A stretch of 64,000 nt of DNA, taken from Plantago ovata. Taxonomy: Eukaryota > Streptophyta > Magnoliopsida > Lamiales > Plantaginaceae. The notes below the pieces were generated by a model that made no database searches, was not told the DNA's origin, and worked only from the letters and a program-made list of their open reading frames with translations. Position 1 is the first letter of the stretch. Every line of letters begins with the position of its first letter. The stretch spans positions 107,692,942 to 107,756,941 of the forward strand of contig CM051455.1 of NCBI GenBank assembly GCA_028274465.1, given 5' to 3'. Below, piece by piece: positions 23,189-36,218 of the stretch. The translations under genes were made by a program, and so were the position numbers.

Positions 23189-24552
23189 CTAGAGCCAGTC
23201 ACCTTTATGCCTAATGCCCAGATTAGCATAATGTCTTAAGTGGACTTCCACTGATAAGACCTTGGTGAAAGGATCTGCCACGTTGTCCGTGGTAGAGACA
23301 CGTTCTATACTAACTTCTCCTCTATCTATAATCTCACGTATAACGTGATATTTTCTAAGTACATGTTTGTTCTTGTTTGTAGATCTAGGCTCCTTAGCTT
23401 GAGCGACGGCGCCCGTATTGTCCCAATAAATCGTTATTGGACTAGGAGCAGGAACAACCCTCAATTCCTTCAAGAACTCTGAAATCCAGACAGCTTCTTT
23501 CGAAGCTTCTGATCCAGCAATGTACTCGGCTTCTGTGGATGAGTCAGCAATCGTGGCTTGCTTAGAAATCTTCCAACAGATAGCTCCTCCGTTCAATTTG
23601 AATACATATCCTTTCTGTGACTCAAAGTCATCAGGATCTGATTCAAATCCAGCGTCGACATAACCAGACATCTTTAATTCTGGTTCTCCACCAAACACCA
23701 AGAACATTTCCTTAGTCCGTCGAAGGTACTTAAGAATGTTCTTTACAGCAGTCCAGTGAGGTACTCCTGGATTCTGTTGGTGTCGACAAGTGACACTAAG
23801 CGCATATGCCACATCGGGCCTTGTGCAATTTATTGCATACATTATAGACCCTACTGCCGAAGCATAGGGCACACGACTCATTGCTTTTCTTTCTTCATCA
23901 GTTTTAGGACTATCCTTAACTGATAAGACAATCCCATGCTTAGCTGGGAGAAAGCCTCTCTTTGAGTAGTCCATCTTATAACGCTTCAGTATTTTGTCGA
24001 TGTAGGTGGACTGTGTCAATCCTAACATCCTCTTGGATCTATCTCTACAGATCTTGATCCCTAGGATGTTTACCCAAGTCCTTCATCGAGAAGGTACTTG
24101 ATAACCAAACTTTAGTCTCTTCTAGCATAGAGACATTGTTTCCCATGATCAAAATGTCATCAACATAGATGATCATGAAAACGACTCCCTTGTCGTTGTG
24201 CCTAGTGTAGACACAGGGATCTTCCTTGATTCTGATGAAGTCAAACCATTTGACAGCTTCATCAAAGCGGATATTCCAGCTCCTTGACGCTTGCTTTAGC
24301 CCATAGATGGATCTTTGTAATTTGCATACAGCAGTTGGCCTGGTTTTTACTAATAAAACCTTCCGGATGTACCATATAGACCTCTTCCTCAAGGTTGCCA
24401 TTGAGGAAGGTTGTCTTTACATCCATCTGCCAGATTTCATAATCATAGTAGGCAGCTATCGCAAGTAGAATTCGAATGGACTTCAATTTTGCTACTGGTG
24501 AAAAGGTTTCATCGTAATCGATGCCATACCGTTGCGTGTAGCCTTTTGCCAC
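23189..24552 (-). pseudogene. Copia reverse transcriptase and RNase H (frameshifted)
   Basis: Minus-strand pieces 24552-24262, 24401-24045 and 24028-23189 together carry the copia RT and RNase H. Recognisable motifs are QMDVKTTFLNGNLEEEVYM, GLKQASRSWN, the catalytic YVDDILI, then RNase H segments ADSSTEAEYIAGSEASKE and TKNKHV-like NKNKHVLRKYHVIREI. The pieces are in different frames, so at least two frameshifts occur. The end at 23189 is 14 bp before the LTR. Confidence 0.88.
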
Positions 24553-24590
24553 AAGCCTAGCTTTGTGCGTCTGTACCTTGCCATCGGCAT

Positions 24591-25771
24591 CTATCTTTCG
24601 TTAAAGACCCATTTGCACCCAATTGGTCTAACCCCTTGGGGCAAATCTACCAAGTTCCAAACTTGGTTCTGGTACATTGAATGCATTTCTAATTCCATGG
24701 TCTCTTTCCATTTGTCTGAGTCAATATCAATTATTGCCTCTTTGTAGGTCTCGGGATCTTGCCGATCTGATAAACCGACATCAAGTTCACTGATGTCTTC
24801 TATCATAAGGCTTTGCTTCTGAGGTCCTCTAAGGATCCTCTTCGACCTACGGAGCTCGACTTGTTCTGGTGCTTTTCTTTTCTGGCTTCGTGTAACACGA
24901 ACATTATCAGTGGGTACTGATGCAGCTGGTCGTTGGGCGCGACCCTGTTCCCTTGCGGGAGGCTGCTCTTGTGCAACTTGTTGCACAGGTTGGTTGACAA
25001 CGGGTTCTACAGGTGTGGTTTCAACTGTTGATCTAATCACAGGACTCCCACTGACTATGACATGCCTAGCAAGTGTCATATCATCACCCTTGTCTGCTTC
25101 GAAAGCTCCCACTGAACTTGAGTCCAAATCAGAAGATTTAAAGACCTCATGTTCGCGCGTGTCAAAGTCTTGAATTTCTTCAAGTTCTATCATATCATCT
25201 AACCTCTCTTCTTCGAGGTATTCAGCTTCTAAAAACTTCACGTTTCTAGACACGATCACCTTGTGATCTTCAGCATGATAGAATTCATAGCCTCTCGTCT
25301 GACGAGGATAGCCTATGAAATATACTTTGACACCCTTGGCATCTAACTTATCAGTGAGCATCAGCTTGACTATCGCAGGACAGCCCCAAGGTCTAAGATA
25401 GCCCAGTGAAGGCTTCTTTCCCTTCCATAACTCATAGAAGTTTTCTCCACTGATGGTACACGGTTCAGAATGTAGATTGCAGTTTGTAATGCATGTCCCC
25501 ACAGATACTTTGGAAGAGTCGAGAATCCAATCATTGATCTTACCATGTCTAACAGGGTTCGATTCCTCCTCTCAGACACACCGTTTAACTGTGGTGTTCC
25601 AGGAGGAGTCCATTGCGATTGAATCCCATTTTCCTTCAAGTAATCGATAAATTCTTCACTAAGGTATTCACCTCCTCGATCCGATCGAAGAGTGACTATC
25701 CTTAGGTTCAATTCATTCTCGACCTCATTCCTGAACTCCTTGAATTTTCCAATTAGATTGTCTTGCTGCAA
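24591..25771 (-). pseudogene. Copia integrase C-terminal half and RT start (frameshifted)
   Basis: Pieces 25771-25370 and 25502-24591 on the minus strand. The first shows the integrase core motifs LRSDRGGEYLS and QWTPPGTPQLNGVSERRNRTLLDMVRSM. The second continues with GYLRPWGCPA, a long acidic linker and the RT entry WKETMELEMHSMYQNQVWNLV. The frame changes near 25440. Confidence 0.88.
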
Positions 25772-27015
25772 ATAAGAATTAGAACATCAACATCCAAAGG
25801 TCTCGGATTTATTCTCATAAGAAAGATATATCCATACCTTGAGAAATCGTCAGTAAAGGTAACGAAGTAAGGATAACCCCCACGCGCATGGACTTTAAAT
25901 GGTCCACATACATCGGTATGTATGAGCTCTAAGCAGCAAGTGGCACGAACACCTTGTCCAACAAAAGGTTTGTTCGTCATCTTACCCTTAACACAAGATT
26001 CACATTTACCATATGATTCGAAATCAAATGGTTCTAAGTAGTCCAACTTCCTTAGTCTTTGAATCCGTGTTTCATTGATATGTCCTAGCCTACAATGCCA
26101 TAGATAAGATGGATTATTCTTCTTACTTGAAGACGGTTGTTTGTTATGTATTTGAAATAAAGGTTGACTACTTTGCAAAATATATAAACCATTCACCAAG
26201 CGAGCCTTTCCATAATATTGATCATTTAATGAAAAATAACAAGTATTATTCGCAAATCGAAAGGAAAAACCCATATTGTCTAACAATGGAATGAAAATAA
26301 TATTTCTGACAATGGACGGAAAAAAATAAACATTATCAAGTTCTAAACATTGTCCCGAAGGTAAATCTATCTTGCTGCGTCCAACGCGTTTGGCTTCAAC
26401 TGGATTGCCGTTCCCAACATGCAAGTCGATTTCACCTCGCTTGACTAGCCTGTGATCAATTAGCCCCTGCACATTATTACAAATGTGTGAGCCACAGGTT
26501 GTATCTAATACCCAACCATTGGAGTCAAAAGTAGTCATGTTTATTTCAATAACAAACATACCTGAGCCAGAAGCTGATGACTTCTTGGCCTGATCTGCCC
26601 TAAGCTTAGGGCAATCTTTCTTCCAATGTCCTTTCTGCTTACAGAAAAGACATTCATCTGTGCGCACCGTTCCGCTTCTCTTGAACTTCCTTTTCTGGTT
26701 CAGACGCTTAGGCTTATCACTCCAAGTGTTAGCCTTGGCTCCCGACTTTCCCTTACCCTTAGCACCTTTGCTTTTCGGGTTCGAGTTAGACGGTTGCCCA
26801 ACAAGCATGATCGACTTTTCCTTCTTAGGAAGAGTTTGATCATATGTCTTCAGCAGATTATGAAGTTCAGGCAGTGTGACGTCTTTCGCATTCATCGTGT
26901 AATTAATGATGAACTGCGAATACGAACTCGGCAATGATTGAAGGACAAAGATCACCATGATCTTGTTCTCTAGCTTAACGCCGGCATTGGCAAGCTTTTC
27001 AAAGAGACCAATCAT
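25753..27015 (-). pseudogene. Copia gag C-terminus, protease and integrase N-terminus
   Basis: Minus-strand frame of about 420 codons. In order: end of the gag UBN2-type region (LPSSYSQFIINY), zinc knuckle CLFCKQKGHWKKDC, protease region GWVLDTTCGSHIC, GAG-pre-integrase motif WHCRLGHINETRIQRL with the CESCVKGKM zinc site, and integrase start (IHTDVCGPF, TFTDDFSRYGY). The protease active site reads DTT where DTG or DSG is expected. Confidence 0.88.
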
Positions 27016-27485
27016 TTGAGAACATGCTCAGACATGTTCTCTCCTTCACTGAGCTTGCACCTGTGTATGTCTTTGATCAAATCAAATTCAACACTTCTAG
27101 TTGTCGTCTTAAAGAGCGACTCAAGATGTTTCAACATCTCATACGGCAACATGCTTTCATGTTGCCTCTGCAGCTCATTGCTCATTGCCGCCAGCATAAT
27201 ACACTGCGCGGACTTAGCATCCTCAAGATGCTTATCAGACCTTGCCTTGTTGGCTTGATTCCAAGCAGCAACCTGATCGGCAGTCTGATTTTCGGGGCAC
27301 ACGGGAATGACCTCGTCCAAGACGTACTCAATCTTTTCGTACCTCAGCACCAAATGTATATTCCTGATCCAGTCTAGGAAGTTTGGTCTGGTTAAAATTT
27401 GCTTCTCCAAGACAGCACGGAGCGAGATACTCACCATATCTAATATCCTAAGGAGAAATAATATAGAACGAAAACAATAAATCAA
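27012..27485 (-). pseudogene. Copia gag N-terminus
   Basis: Minus-strand frame of 157 codons with the plant copia gag features LEKQILTRPNFLDWIRNIHLVLRYE and LEDAKSAQCIMLAAMSNELQ. It joins the next piece (27015) through a frame change near HVLK/MIGLFEKL. The start at 27485 is the first ATG of the frame; the natural start may be the internal MVSISLRAVL. Confidence 0.85.
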
Positions 27486-27926
27486 CTATTGAAATATCAT
27501 TTCTAAATACACAGTCAACATAACTAAACAACAAGGTCCTTTAGCTGTTTAGCTCCCACTATTTTCACATATGCTTGCCCCCACAACAAACATGCGGGTA
27601 ATGTCCAACAAGTTACCGTAGTGGCCAAGATCCAAATCCATATTATGCCATACTCCAACGGGGGCCGGTCGCATAGCATAATGTGACCGGTAGGACTAGT
27701 AAGACTATCCAATTGCGTCACGCAACTCTTGGTTGTTAAATCTAATTTAACCCGATGCCCTACATATTGCACCTATCGAGGTCGCTAGATACAATATGCA
27801 GTAAGTCATAACCATAGGCTTACTCTAATTTGACGATTACTGCGAGTCTTGTAAGACGAGGTCGCCAATACAAGGAAACGCAATGAAAGTTCAAAATTAA
27901 AGCACCCTATGGAAAGCATCTCAGAA

Positions 27927-28054
<128 letters not shown>

Positions 28055-28120
28055 TTCCGTACTTATATTGGTTGGGGCTTGTAGCTTGTGGGTTGTTATC
28101 AGTCATCTACAAACAAATAA

Positions 28121-28271
28121 GGGCGCCGCCTACCCATCATGCATGAACGGTCTACACGTAATGGATGCCGCCTATCCATTCTAGTTCTAAACGCGGTCAA
28201 GCATATAATGGGTGCCGCCTACCCATACATAAATATGCGGTCCGACATATAAGAGGGCGCCGCCTACCCTC
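28121..28271 (-). repeat. Four tandem hairpins with constant loop and varying stem
   Basis: Each unit has the loop core GCCGCCTA between complementary arms: GGG/CCC at 28121, ATGGA/TCCAT at 28161, ATGGG/CCCAT at 28208, GAGGG/CCCTC at 28253. Units are separated by about 25-45 bp containing CGGTC. On the element's sense strand the loop is TAGGCGGC. Confidence 0.75.
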
Positions 28272-28789
28272 GCATGCATAGCGGTCGAACGGAATGTAAA
28301 ACATGGTATTTAAACATGCATTGTCAAACAATAGCATATTGAGCATATGAAACAAGTAGTAGCCTATGTGGATGACAAATGACTTCATAATTTCATTATG
28401 AAAATTATAATCCCATACTTATAATCTCTATGAAATAATTGAAAATTTGGACTAGATTGAACATTCGAAAATTCTATTGACCAAGTAGCAATTTTTGAAA
28501 ACCCGAAGGACTTAATTGTAATTTTAAAAACCTTAGAGGTGTTAAATCTAAAATTCAAAAGTAGAAGGACTAATTTGCAATAAACAATAAAATGATAAAT
28601 TACAAATAAGCCCTTTAACTTTATACTAATTAAATTTAACGCCTCTAGTTTTAAAACAATTACAATTAAATCATATTTATATTCCAAATATAAAATTCAA
28701 TCCTCAAAACTTTCAAAATTCGATTTTGGGTCCAACCCGAAAATATATATAATTTTTTTTTTTTTTTTTTTTATTAAAACGTGGGACGG

Positions 28790-29035
28790 GACCTAGTCCC
28801 GCCCCCCCGGTGCCCGCGGCCCCGGGCGCCCGGCGCCCGGCACGCGGGCGCCAGTGCCTCGGGTGCAGGCGCCCGGCGCCCCAGTCGCCGGGCGCCTGCG
28901 TCCGCAGGCCCACCGGGTACCTGCGTCCCGCAGGTACCCGGGTGCCCGCGGCACACGGCGCCTGCGGTGCCGCAGGCGCCCGAGCGCCCCAGGCGCACGG
29001 GTACCGCGGGTGCCTGCGTCCCGCAGGCGGCCCGG
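28790..29035. repeat. GC-rich palindromic array (GGCGCC / GGTACC / CTGCG units)
   Basis: About 245 bp at over 80% GC inside AT-rich DNA, composed of palindromic words such as CGGGCGCC, GGCGCCCGGCGCC, CTGCGTCCCGCAG and GGGTACC. It is bounded by a T tract (28753-28773) and a T tract at 29058-29072. Long Pro/Ala/Gly/Arg frames on both strands reflect composition only. Confidence 0.85.
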
Positions 29036-29219
29036 TCAATATATATATTTTAAAGTTTTTTTTTTTTTTTTTGAAAAATATAAATTCTAAATTTATATAA
29101 AAAAAACAAAACTTTTGAAAATCGAATTCATCATAGAATCAATTGCATCCACATATCTACAAAATCATACAATATATATACGTATATACGTAATCAATTA
29201 ACCTCGGCTCCGATACCAC

Positions 29220-29469
29220 TGTAAGAAAATATGCTCAGAGTTACCCCTAGGGTACGCAGCGGAATTTTAAAATTTTCTTAACATACTGGTTAATTGATTA
29301 TGCATATGTCGTATATATATAAACACGTCAATTAGAAGACTAACCTTACTTCCAAAGCAGCTTCCAAGTCTTCGTAATATTCCGGTGTATCTTCGCCTTC
29401 GTCGAAGTCGAAGATATCTACAATACTCTGTATATCTGCAAGACAATAAGAGTTAGTTTCCAGCTCCTA
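29220..29469 (-). repeat. Copia 5' LTR, truncated by a junction
   Basis: Matches the first 250 bp (plus-strand order) of the other copia LTRs, up to CAGCTCCTA. Sequence then switches to the leader of the acidic ORF (homologous to 17004 onward). Confidence 0.8.
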
Positions 29470-30825
29470 AATTCTCCCTCTGTCCCAAATTCTTTGATTA
29501 CCCGCTTTAATCGTGTACTTCTTTGCATTTCTTGATTCCAATTCGCCTGAATCTGCTCTTAATAGCCTGAATTTTTGGCCGGCGTTTAGTGGACCTAAAA
29601 ACGAATTGTAATCGGACTTAAACGGACTGTAGATTCACATGCTCCCCCTTTTTACTTTTTCCGCGATTTCCCTCTGCCTCCTTAGGGTAGAATCGTAACT
29701 GTGGAAGTATATAGATCGGGCTTGTAGGAGTGCCCACCTTGTCGAACTTTGAGCGGTTGGTCGCTCCCCGCTCCTCGATCCTGTATGCTTGTACTTGTGC
29801 TCATACTTGTGTTTCTTCGATCTCATTGCATGCTCGTCGCTTTTTGTAGAATAACTTCTTGTTGTGTTATGCACTTTTTTGAGATTTTTCTCCATTCGGG
29901 AGGTCGAACATAACAAAATACATAAACGAATCTCTCGGACTATCATCAACCATCCTTAACTCTTTCTGGCCTACCTTTCAGGATGTCCGAGAGAAGCGAC
30001 GACAGTCAGAACCGCCGCGAGGTCGACAAGTACGGGAGCGACCACGATACGTCAGCCGATACGTCAGAGATATCGGTGACCTTCTTAGATGACACTCTCG
30101 AGCAGACCTCCGTGGGCGAGGAGCAGGCCCATAAATCCGAAGAGGATGAAGGTTCTGAAGAAGATGAAGAACTCGAGGAGGGTGAAGAAGGCGAAGATGC
30201 CAATGGTGATGATGATGAGTCCGAGGAGGAAGAAGAAGGAGCTGAGTATCACCTAGTTACTCCGAAGAGGCGTAGGAGCGTTTACAGCTTTATTGATGGT
30301 AGGACCGAGGAGGAAGGTGGTCCTGCTAATCCTGGAGTGTCCTCCGAGTTGATAACTTTAGCCGCCCAAGTACATGGTCGAAACTATGGTGCTTTCGACG
30401 CGGTTCCTCCTATGGACATCCGAGTGGAAGACATGGACGACATGGATCGGCCCGATCCGGCTCTATCTTGGTTCGAGGAGGGCGAACATTCTGTTCAGCG
30501 GGGTATTGTTATAGTGGAGAGAAACGATGATGACGCGACTTCTCCTAGGACGACTCCTCCCAAGAAGAAGGTTAAGTTCCTCCTCAAACCACTCGTCGGA
30601 CCGTGGTTACTAATGACGAGGAGGAGTCTCCTCGTGCCATAAAGAACGTGGAACATATGTTGGTCGAGTCCATGGTCCTCTCATAAAGAACGTGGAACAT
30701 AGTTCCTCAACTATCTTTTACAAAGATACTTGGAAACTAGGGAGACATATGTTGGTGTTAAAATATGTCCAGTCCGCACGTACGAACTAGAGCAGTCTAA
30801 GAGCGCGACGAAGCATCAAGGGCCG
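29470..30825 (+). repeat. Duplicate of the leader, acidic ORF and LTR start (copy 3)
   Basis: Nearly identical to 17004-18348, including the intron end, ORF, purine-rich tract and LTR start up to GGGCCG. It begins at an abrupt join inside the truncated copia LTR. Confidence 0.8.
29983..30685 (+). pseudogene. Acidic ORF, copy 3 (frameshifted near its end)
   Basis: Same protein as copy 1 with very few differences (for example Arg for Cys at residue 11 and Arg for Lys near residue 188) and the same late frameshift after KKKVKF; the downstream acidic frame ends at TAA near 30683-30685. Sharing the same frameshift shows the copies separated after it arose, or that they are one locus assembled twice. 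Confidence 0.65.
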
Positions 30826-33670
30826 TGTAAGAAAATATGGTCAGAGTTACCCCTAGGGTACGCAGCGGAATTTTAAAATTTTTCTTAACATACTGGTTAA
30901 TTGATTATGCATATGTCGTATATATATAAACACGTCAATTAGAAGACTAACCTTACTTCCAAAGCAGCTTCCAAGTCTTCGTAATATTCCGGTGTATCTT
31001 CTCCTTCGTCGAAGTCGAAGATACCTACAATACTCTGTATATCTGCAAGACAATAAGAGTTAGTTTCCAGCTCCTAGAACCCCAACCTTGGTATCCACGG
31101 ATGAACAGCCTATCGGAAGAATGCTAGGATATTCTTTATGTGACCAAGAAGACGGGGCGGCAATTCCCTCCGGTGGCGGTGTGCGCGCGCGTGAGGCTAA
31201 GGGAGGAGGGGAGAGTTTTTATTTTCTCTAAGAAAACTGGGTAGGAAGACTGTGAAAGTCTATGTCTGAAACTGTGTGTCAAACTCTCTCTAATAGTCCA
31301 CTATATATAGTAGTCTATAGAAGCCTAAAGCATAAGCAATTAGACTTCGTAAAGGAATAAGAATCTAATTCTTATCGCACAAGGAAACCAATATCAAGTC
31401 TAGATTCATTCCCAATCAAATCAAAACTCAATCAGGAAAATCTAACTTATCCCTTGGACTTCTAATAGAGGAAGGAGTCGAACTCCTTCCCCTACCCTGC
31501 CACGCGCGCGCGCCTGTCCTACGGGACGTGGGTCCCACTTTTGGGACCCACATATATTTCTAAGGAAATCCAAACTCCAAGTAAATTTTGCCCAAGTGCA
31601 TATGTTAATTCTAAATTAACATATCCTTTACAATCAAACCTCCATTATATTTCCAAAATATAATCTTTAATTGTATTTACATAAAATACAATTACTTAGC
31701 CAATTCAATTAATAATTCCAAATCATTAATTGAGCCACCAATAATTATAATTAATTCCAAATCAATTATAATCCATCAATCACAATTAATTCCAAATTAA
31801 TTGCGATTCCATCTTCAAGGATATCCTGATAGGCTGAATCACCGCATAGTGTGACCCATAGGGCCTCACCGTATTAAGCAAGTCCTAGACTAGGCAACAT
31901 GGAATTCCTAGACGGTTCCATTTGCAATATTAATACGTGAGGACGTTTGAGAGGTTTCTCAAAGCTAACCCTTTCGTTGCGAAGCCTGTTGCGCTCAACG
32001 AGGCGATGGTAACGTCCCTTCATCTGACTTGCTCGGATGTATCTAGGATCGATGAAGTGTCTATCCCAATAATACATCCACGGACGTCTCAGGGAGTTGT
32101 TTGGTTAAGATATACTTATGACCATCATAATATATGATCATTTGCACTGGCCAGTGACTTTACCAACACAACTATGCAGACTACGAGCAGTGCTCTCCTG
32201 TGCTACACTTGAGAGATGAATCCTTCACAGAATCACTTATCACCCCCATTTGTATTTAGCCATAATCCTGGATCGTGTCTTAGGTCAACTGCTTATTCAG
32301 AGCTGACATCGACGGGTCCACCAAGGATATGGAGCAACAAATGTGATGATAAAGTCCTGTAAGTGCAAAGGACGAATAGCATCACTTCGACAACTCACCG
32401 GTTCCCATAAACACGTCGGTGTAGAGTATACATCGATGGGAGTGTCCGGTGGGTACTTCCATTGTTCGATAAAGCTTCTTCGAACAACTATGCGCAGTTA
32501 TGGGAACGTTCCTTGATTGTCCAACAATCCGTTCCGTGGCCGTGGGATCGGCCCACACTTGCTCCAACAAGTATAACCTCCACGCATACTAGTCTTGTCA
32601 GGTTCATTCAGACCCCCACATCCGAGATGTACCACGACTAGGGAGAGTTTGTGATAGATGATAACTCACATAGCTCCCACTAACTGTGTGATCGGTCATC
32701 TATCCGAGGGGACATGTTCAGTATCAATACAGACAGCAATATAGATATGACATGCTGCAGCCTGGTGTAATATAAATATGAAAGCAATACTCAACAGTAA
32801 AATGAAACAAACATATATTATATTACGTTGACCTGTATAATAGTACATATATATCCTCTACAAGGGCACCATGCCCTTAGTAAGGACTGTCTCTAGGACA
32901 TATACACTATCAGGCCGTCCCTCAAGGGGCGCCACCACACCCAAGTATGTCACTTAAGTGTGGCTCGACCAACATATGGCCCGACCATCACTGTGAGGCC
33001 GACCCTCAAGATAAGCTCACTACAAGGACAAGACAGTTGTGGGGCTCGAGGAGCATCTCTAGGCCTCGAGGAGGACCTTACGTCAAGGTGACACCCTCCA
33101 AAAGAGACTAGGCAGAGCACTACTCCGACCATGAATATAAGAGGAAGGCACGAGGACCCAGGCCGACCACCCATGGTCGCTCCTTGTGGGACCCGCCTTC
33201 CAAAATATTCCATGAGACCCGAAAAGTCAATAATGCCCTCCAAACCCTAGTCAAGATGTTTGGGTCAAAGCCCATGGACCTCCTTAATAGGCTTGGGCCA
33301 AAGGAGGCTTCAATCTCAGCCGGTGTCACGATCCTATATAAAGTGACAATAAGATACTACAAGTATATAAGGGACTCATTCATTATCCTTAGGTAATCAA
33401 TCATAGCTCTCACCTACCACTCACCTACCACATTTATTACTCTTACTAGGGAATCCCTTCAACTCCCTACACGTAAAGTCGTCCCTCCGGTCTGATTCTT
33501 GACAGACCAGGCACGAGGTACTAATCCCCCCTCCAGTCTCTTTCAGGTACGAGGAAGCTACATGAAGGATTCCTACTCTCTTCAGAGGAAGACTACATGA
33601 AGAAGACCTAAATAGTTCCTTGTGACGGTTTAATACGAACTTAAGAAGAAGCACGAATTACCCTTCAACA
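30750..33670 (+). repeat. Right LTR-like repeat interrupted by a copia LTR
   Basis: TGTTGGTGTTAAAATATG starts after the purine-rich tract; the repeat is broken at 30825 and resumes at 32913 after the copia LTR with duplicated GGCCG. It ends CCCTTCAACA at 33670, followed by GTCAC. Confidence 0.8.
30826..32912 (-). repeat. Ty1-copia LTR, copy 3
   Basis: Complete LTR of about 2.09 kb flanked on both sides by GGCCG (30821-30825 and 32913-32917). Read alone it looks like a solo LTR; it could equally be the missing remainder of the 5' LTR truncated at 29469. Confidence 0.85.
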
Positions 33671-33675
33671 GTCAC

Positions 33676-33975
33676 CCTCATGCCAATTATGCAATTGCAA
33701 TTTTCAATTTGCTAACTAATGATGAATATAGTAGAACATTGAGACTTAACACTTTGTCTAAAATTGCATTGGAACCTGGTGGTCTATGGTTGCTTGAAAT
33801 CCATTGGACTAAGTTGCGTGTCAACTTATCTCGATCTTACAAGGGACAATTTAAGAGGGATTGGGACGAGATCCAACCATATTGCTTGGAACATAATCTT
33901 CCGGATGTGAGGCAGCGATTTTGTCTGACTTGCATTCGCTGCATGGCGATCTTGAAGTTGCTACATCAAATTTAA
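33676..33975 (+). pseudogene. F-box-like gene, final fragment of exon 3
   Basis: Continues the exon interrupted at 6192 and 14979: encodes PHANYAIAIFNLLTNDEY and ends CIRCMAILKLLHQI at TAA 33973-33975. The repeat-like segment after the F-box (histidine-alanine-containing SPHAxY motif, then a Trp/Cys-rich tail) is also seen in the other copies of the family. It now lies 27.5 kb from its first half. Confidence 0.68.
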
Positions 33976-34928
33976 GTTGCTATCGTTTTTGTAATTTTTC
34001 AAATCATTTGTTTTGTTTTTCTTATTTAATTACATAATTATTACTATGGTTATTTTCAATGTTTACTGATTTTAACCCACAAAAAAATTATACATTTTAA
34101 ATCCAAAAAAATAATGTGTTCGAATAATCCAAAAAAGTCAATATGCTAATTTTAATAGTTTAACAAGAAATCTCAATCAATGGCGTGAGAGAGATTGGAC
34201 AGGACATTAAATAAAACTATATGTAGTATACAGTATTTACACTTTTTCAGCAAATTTAAAAAATTATCACGTAATGTAGAAATTGAGTTTGGGGCAGTAA
34301 AAAAGTCTTGATGGCTATTATCAATCATTATATTAGTAAAAAAGTCTTAATGGCTAATAAACACACAATAGTTTGTTTCCTTTGATAAATAATGTCAGTA
34401 ATGTTAACTTAACATTTTACTTTTTAGAATATGACTGATTTAAACTGCTCCATATACATATTTAAATAATTTCAAAACGCACCACATTCTTGCACGATTT
34501 TGGGCAGTAAAAAAATCTTGATTGTCTATCTTGACTACGGTATATTATTTAAAATTTATATGGAGTCGTTTAAATATAAGGCAAGTAAAATTTCTGACTC
34601 AATTTAAACAAAGCGAAATTATGCAATTAATATTAAATAAAGAGGTTTCTGTGTTTCGAAATTTATTAAACGGATTTTTATATTTCATGAGTGATATTTT
34701 ATGATTGTATAGTATCAATTAATCACCGTAGTTAGAGATTTTGGCAATCAAGTAATTGCTAAGTGAACTACACTTGATATCACTTCTATATTTAATCGAT
34801 TGACCTTATTAATTTGATGAACGAAATTAGTTGACGTTAATATTGTATAATGTATTTTCTTTATTGATGAATCCCAATATAAATACAATCCATAAAGATT
34901 CTGCACTTCACATTTCAATAATATTACA
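33976..34928. other. AT-rich intergenic DNA; promoter of next F-box-like copy
   Basis: No convincing gene. A repeated phrase (GGGCAGTAAAAAA(A/G)TCTTGAT at 34292 and 34502) suggests a small degraded repeat. A TATAAAT box at 34879 lies 50 bp upstream of the next ATG. Confidence 0.5.
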
Positions 34929-35757
34929 ATGAATTCTCTTCGACGCCCGAGTTCATTTGCTGAGGGTCAGGCTAAAAGAATGAAATATGTGGGCGAGGAA
35001 TTGAAAAATCTTCGTACCTTGCTTTTGATTCTTGCATCAGTTGCTACTTGGCCTTAGTCTCCGAAGAATTTTATATGGTACTCTTTTCGTTTGGTTTGCA
35101 TTTTTCAATCGATTTTTTAGTTTAATTAATTTTATCATTCTAAATTTCTTTTGCAATATCATGCAACATGAAGTGGTTTCGAAATATATTTGACGTCGAG
35201 CATTTTTATGAAAGTCTTCAAATTTCTACTATTCCGACAAGCGAATTGGCTACTCCGGATTTCTTTTACCGAATGCTAATCGTAAGAGATAAATATAGTG
35301 AATTCAATTTATCATTTTAAAATTACGATTTTTTCCTTGAGATTTCGTTGCTTATATTTTATTTTCTTTGCAGATTTTTCATAGGGTCCCGTATTTGATT
35401 GACATTCTTTTGAAGTCTTCTCATCCAATGGCTAGATATTCATCATGTATATTCAAACTATTAAACGTTAATATGCATGTTGCTATGGATGGACTTGCTG
35501 TTTTGAAAGAAATTGCCAAAGGTCCTAATGTATTTTATAACTTGAAGAGATGGAGACATACTCTGTGTACGCACATATATAATATTCGTAGAGGTCTGTT
35601 CGAGAAAAACTTTAATATTGCTCGATTTTGTAATACGCATCGTAAGATAACATGTGTTCCTGAAACGAAGGCATGTGTATCGAGTGTTTGGCTGATTATG
35701 AGGTGATGTGCTACAACACTACCACTTTCACGCCAGTATATCTGGGATTTAGAATTT
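34929..35757 (+). pseudogene. F-box-like gene copy 2
   Basis: Exon 1 starts MNSLRRPSSF at 34929 and meets an in-frame TAG at 35055-35057. Exon 2 is about 35174-35281 (WFRNIFDVEHFY, ending FFYRMLI before GTAAGA). Exon 3 starts at 35374 after TTTGCAG and has the family motif SSHPMARYSSCIFKLLN. The first frame ends at TGA near 35704-35706, but the alternative frame just upstream gives ECLADYEVMCYN, equivalent to the C-terminal Cys motif of other copies. So there is one early stop and one late frameshift. Confidence 0.65.
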
Positions 35758-36218
35758 TATGCTTCTTTTGTATTGCACTGATGTTTAGTGAGTATAAAAT
35801 TCATTTTTTAAATTTCTATTAGTATTTGTAGTCGAATGTCTTTGTTGAAATTAAATACAGTTTCAATATCACTTTTCTATTTGATTATGTTTTGTTTAAT
35901 TTCGATATACATTAGTCAATTATTATGACGTCCCTTTTTAAATAAATAAATTAAATCTGATCACAATTTCCATATTAATTCAACGTCAAGTTTGATTAAT
36001 TTAAAAAATGGACTAAATTAATATACCTTAGGTAGATGAATAAAAAGTGGATTAAATTAAAAAGTGGACTAAATTAATAGTGCCTCATGCGGATTTTCCC
36101 TAATTTGGTATTCTGAAAACTGTGTATAAATTAAAACAGTTGGTACGACAATGTTTTGAAATTATAAGAACCAGAGAGGAATACATTAGGGGTCTGAGCA
36201 GTGACAAACATTGCGACG

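Noticed and set aside
28713-29100. Overlapping Pro/Ala/Arg-rich ORFs in the GC-rich array
   Set aside because: All six frames are open because of composition; sequence is a palindromic repeat.
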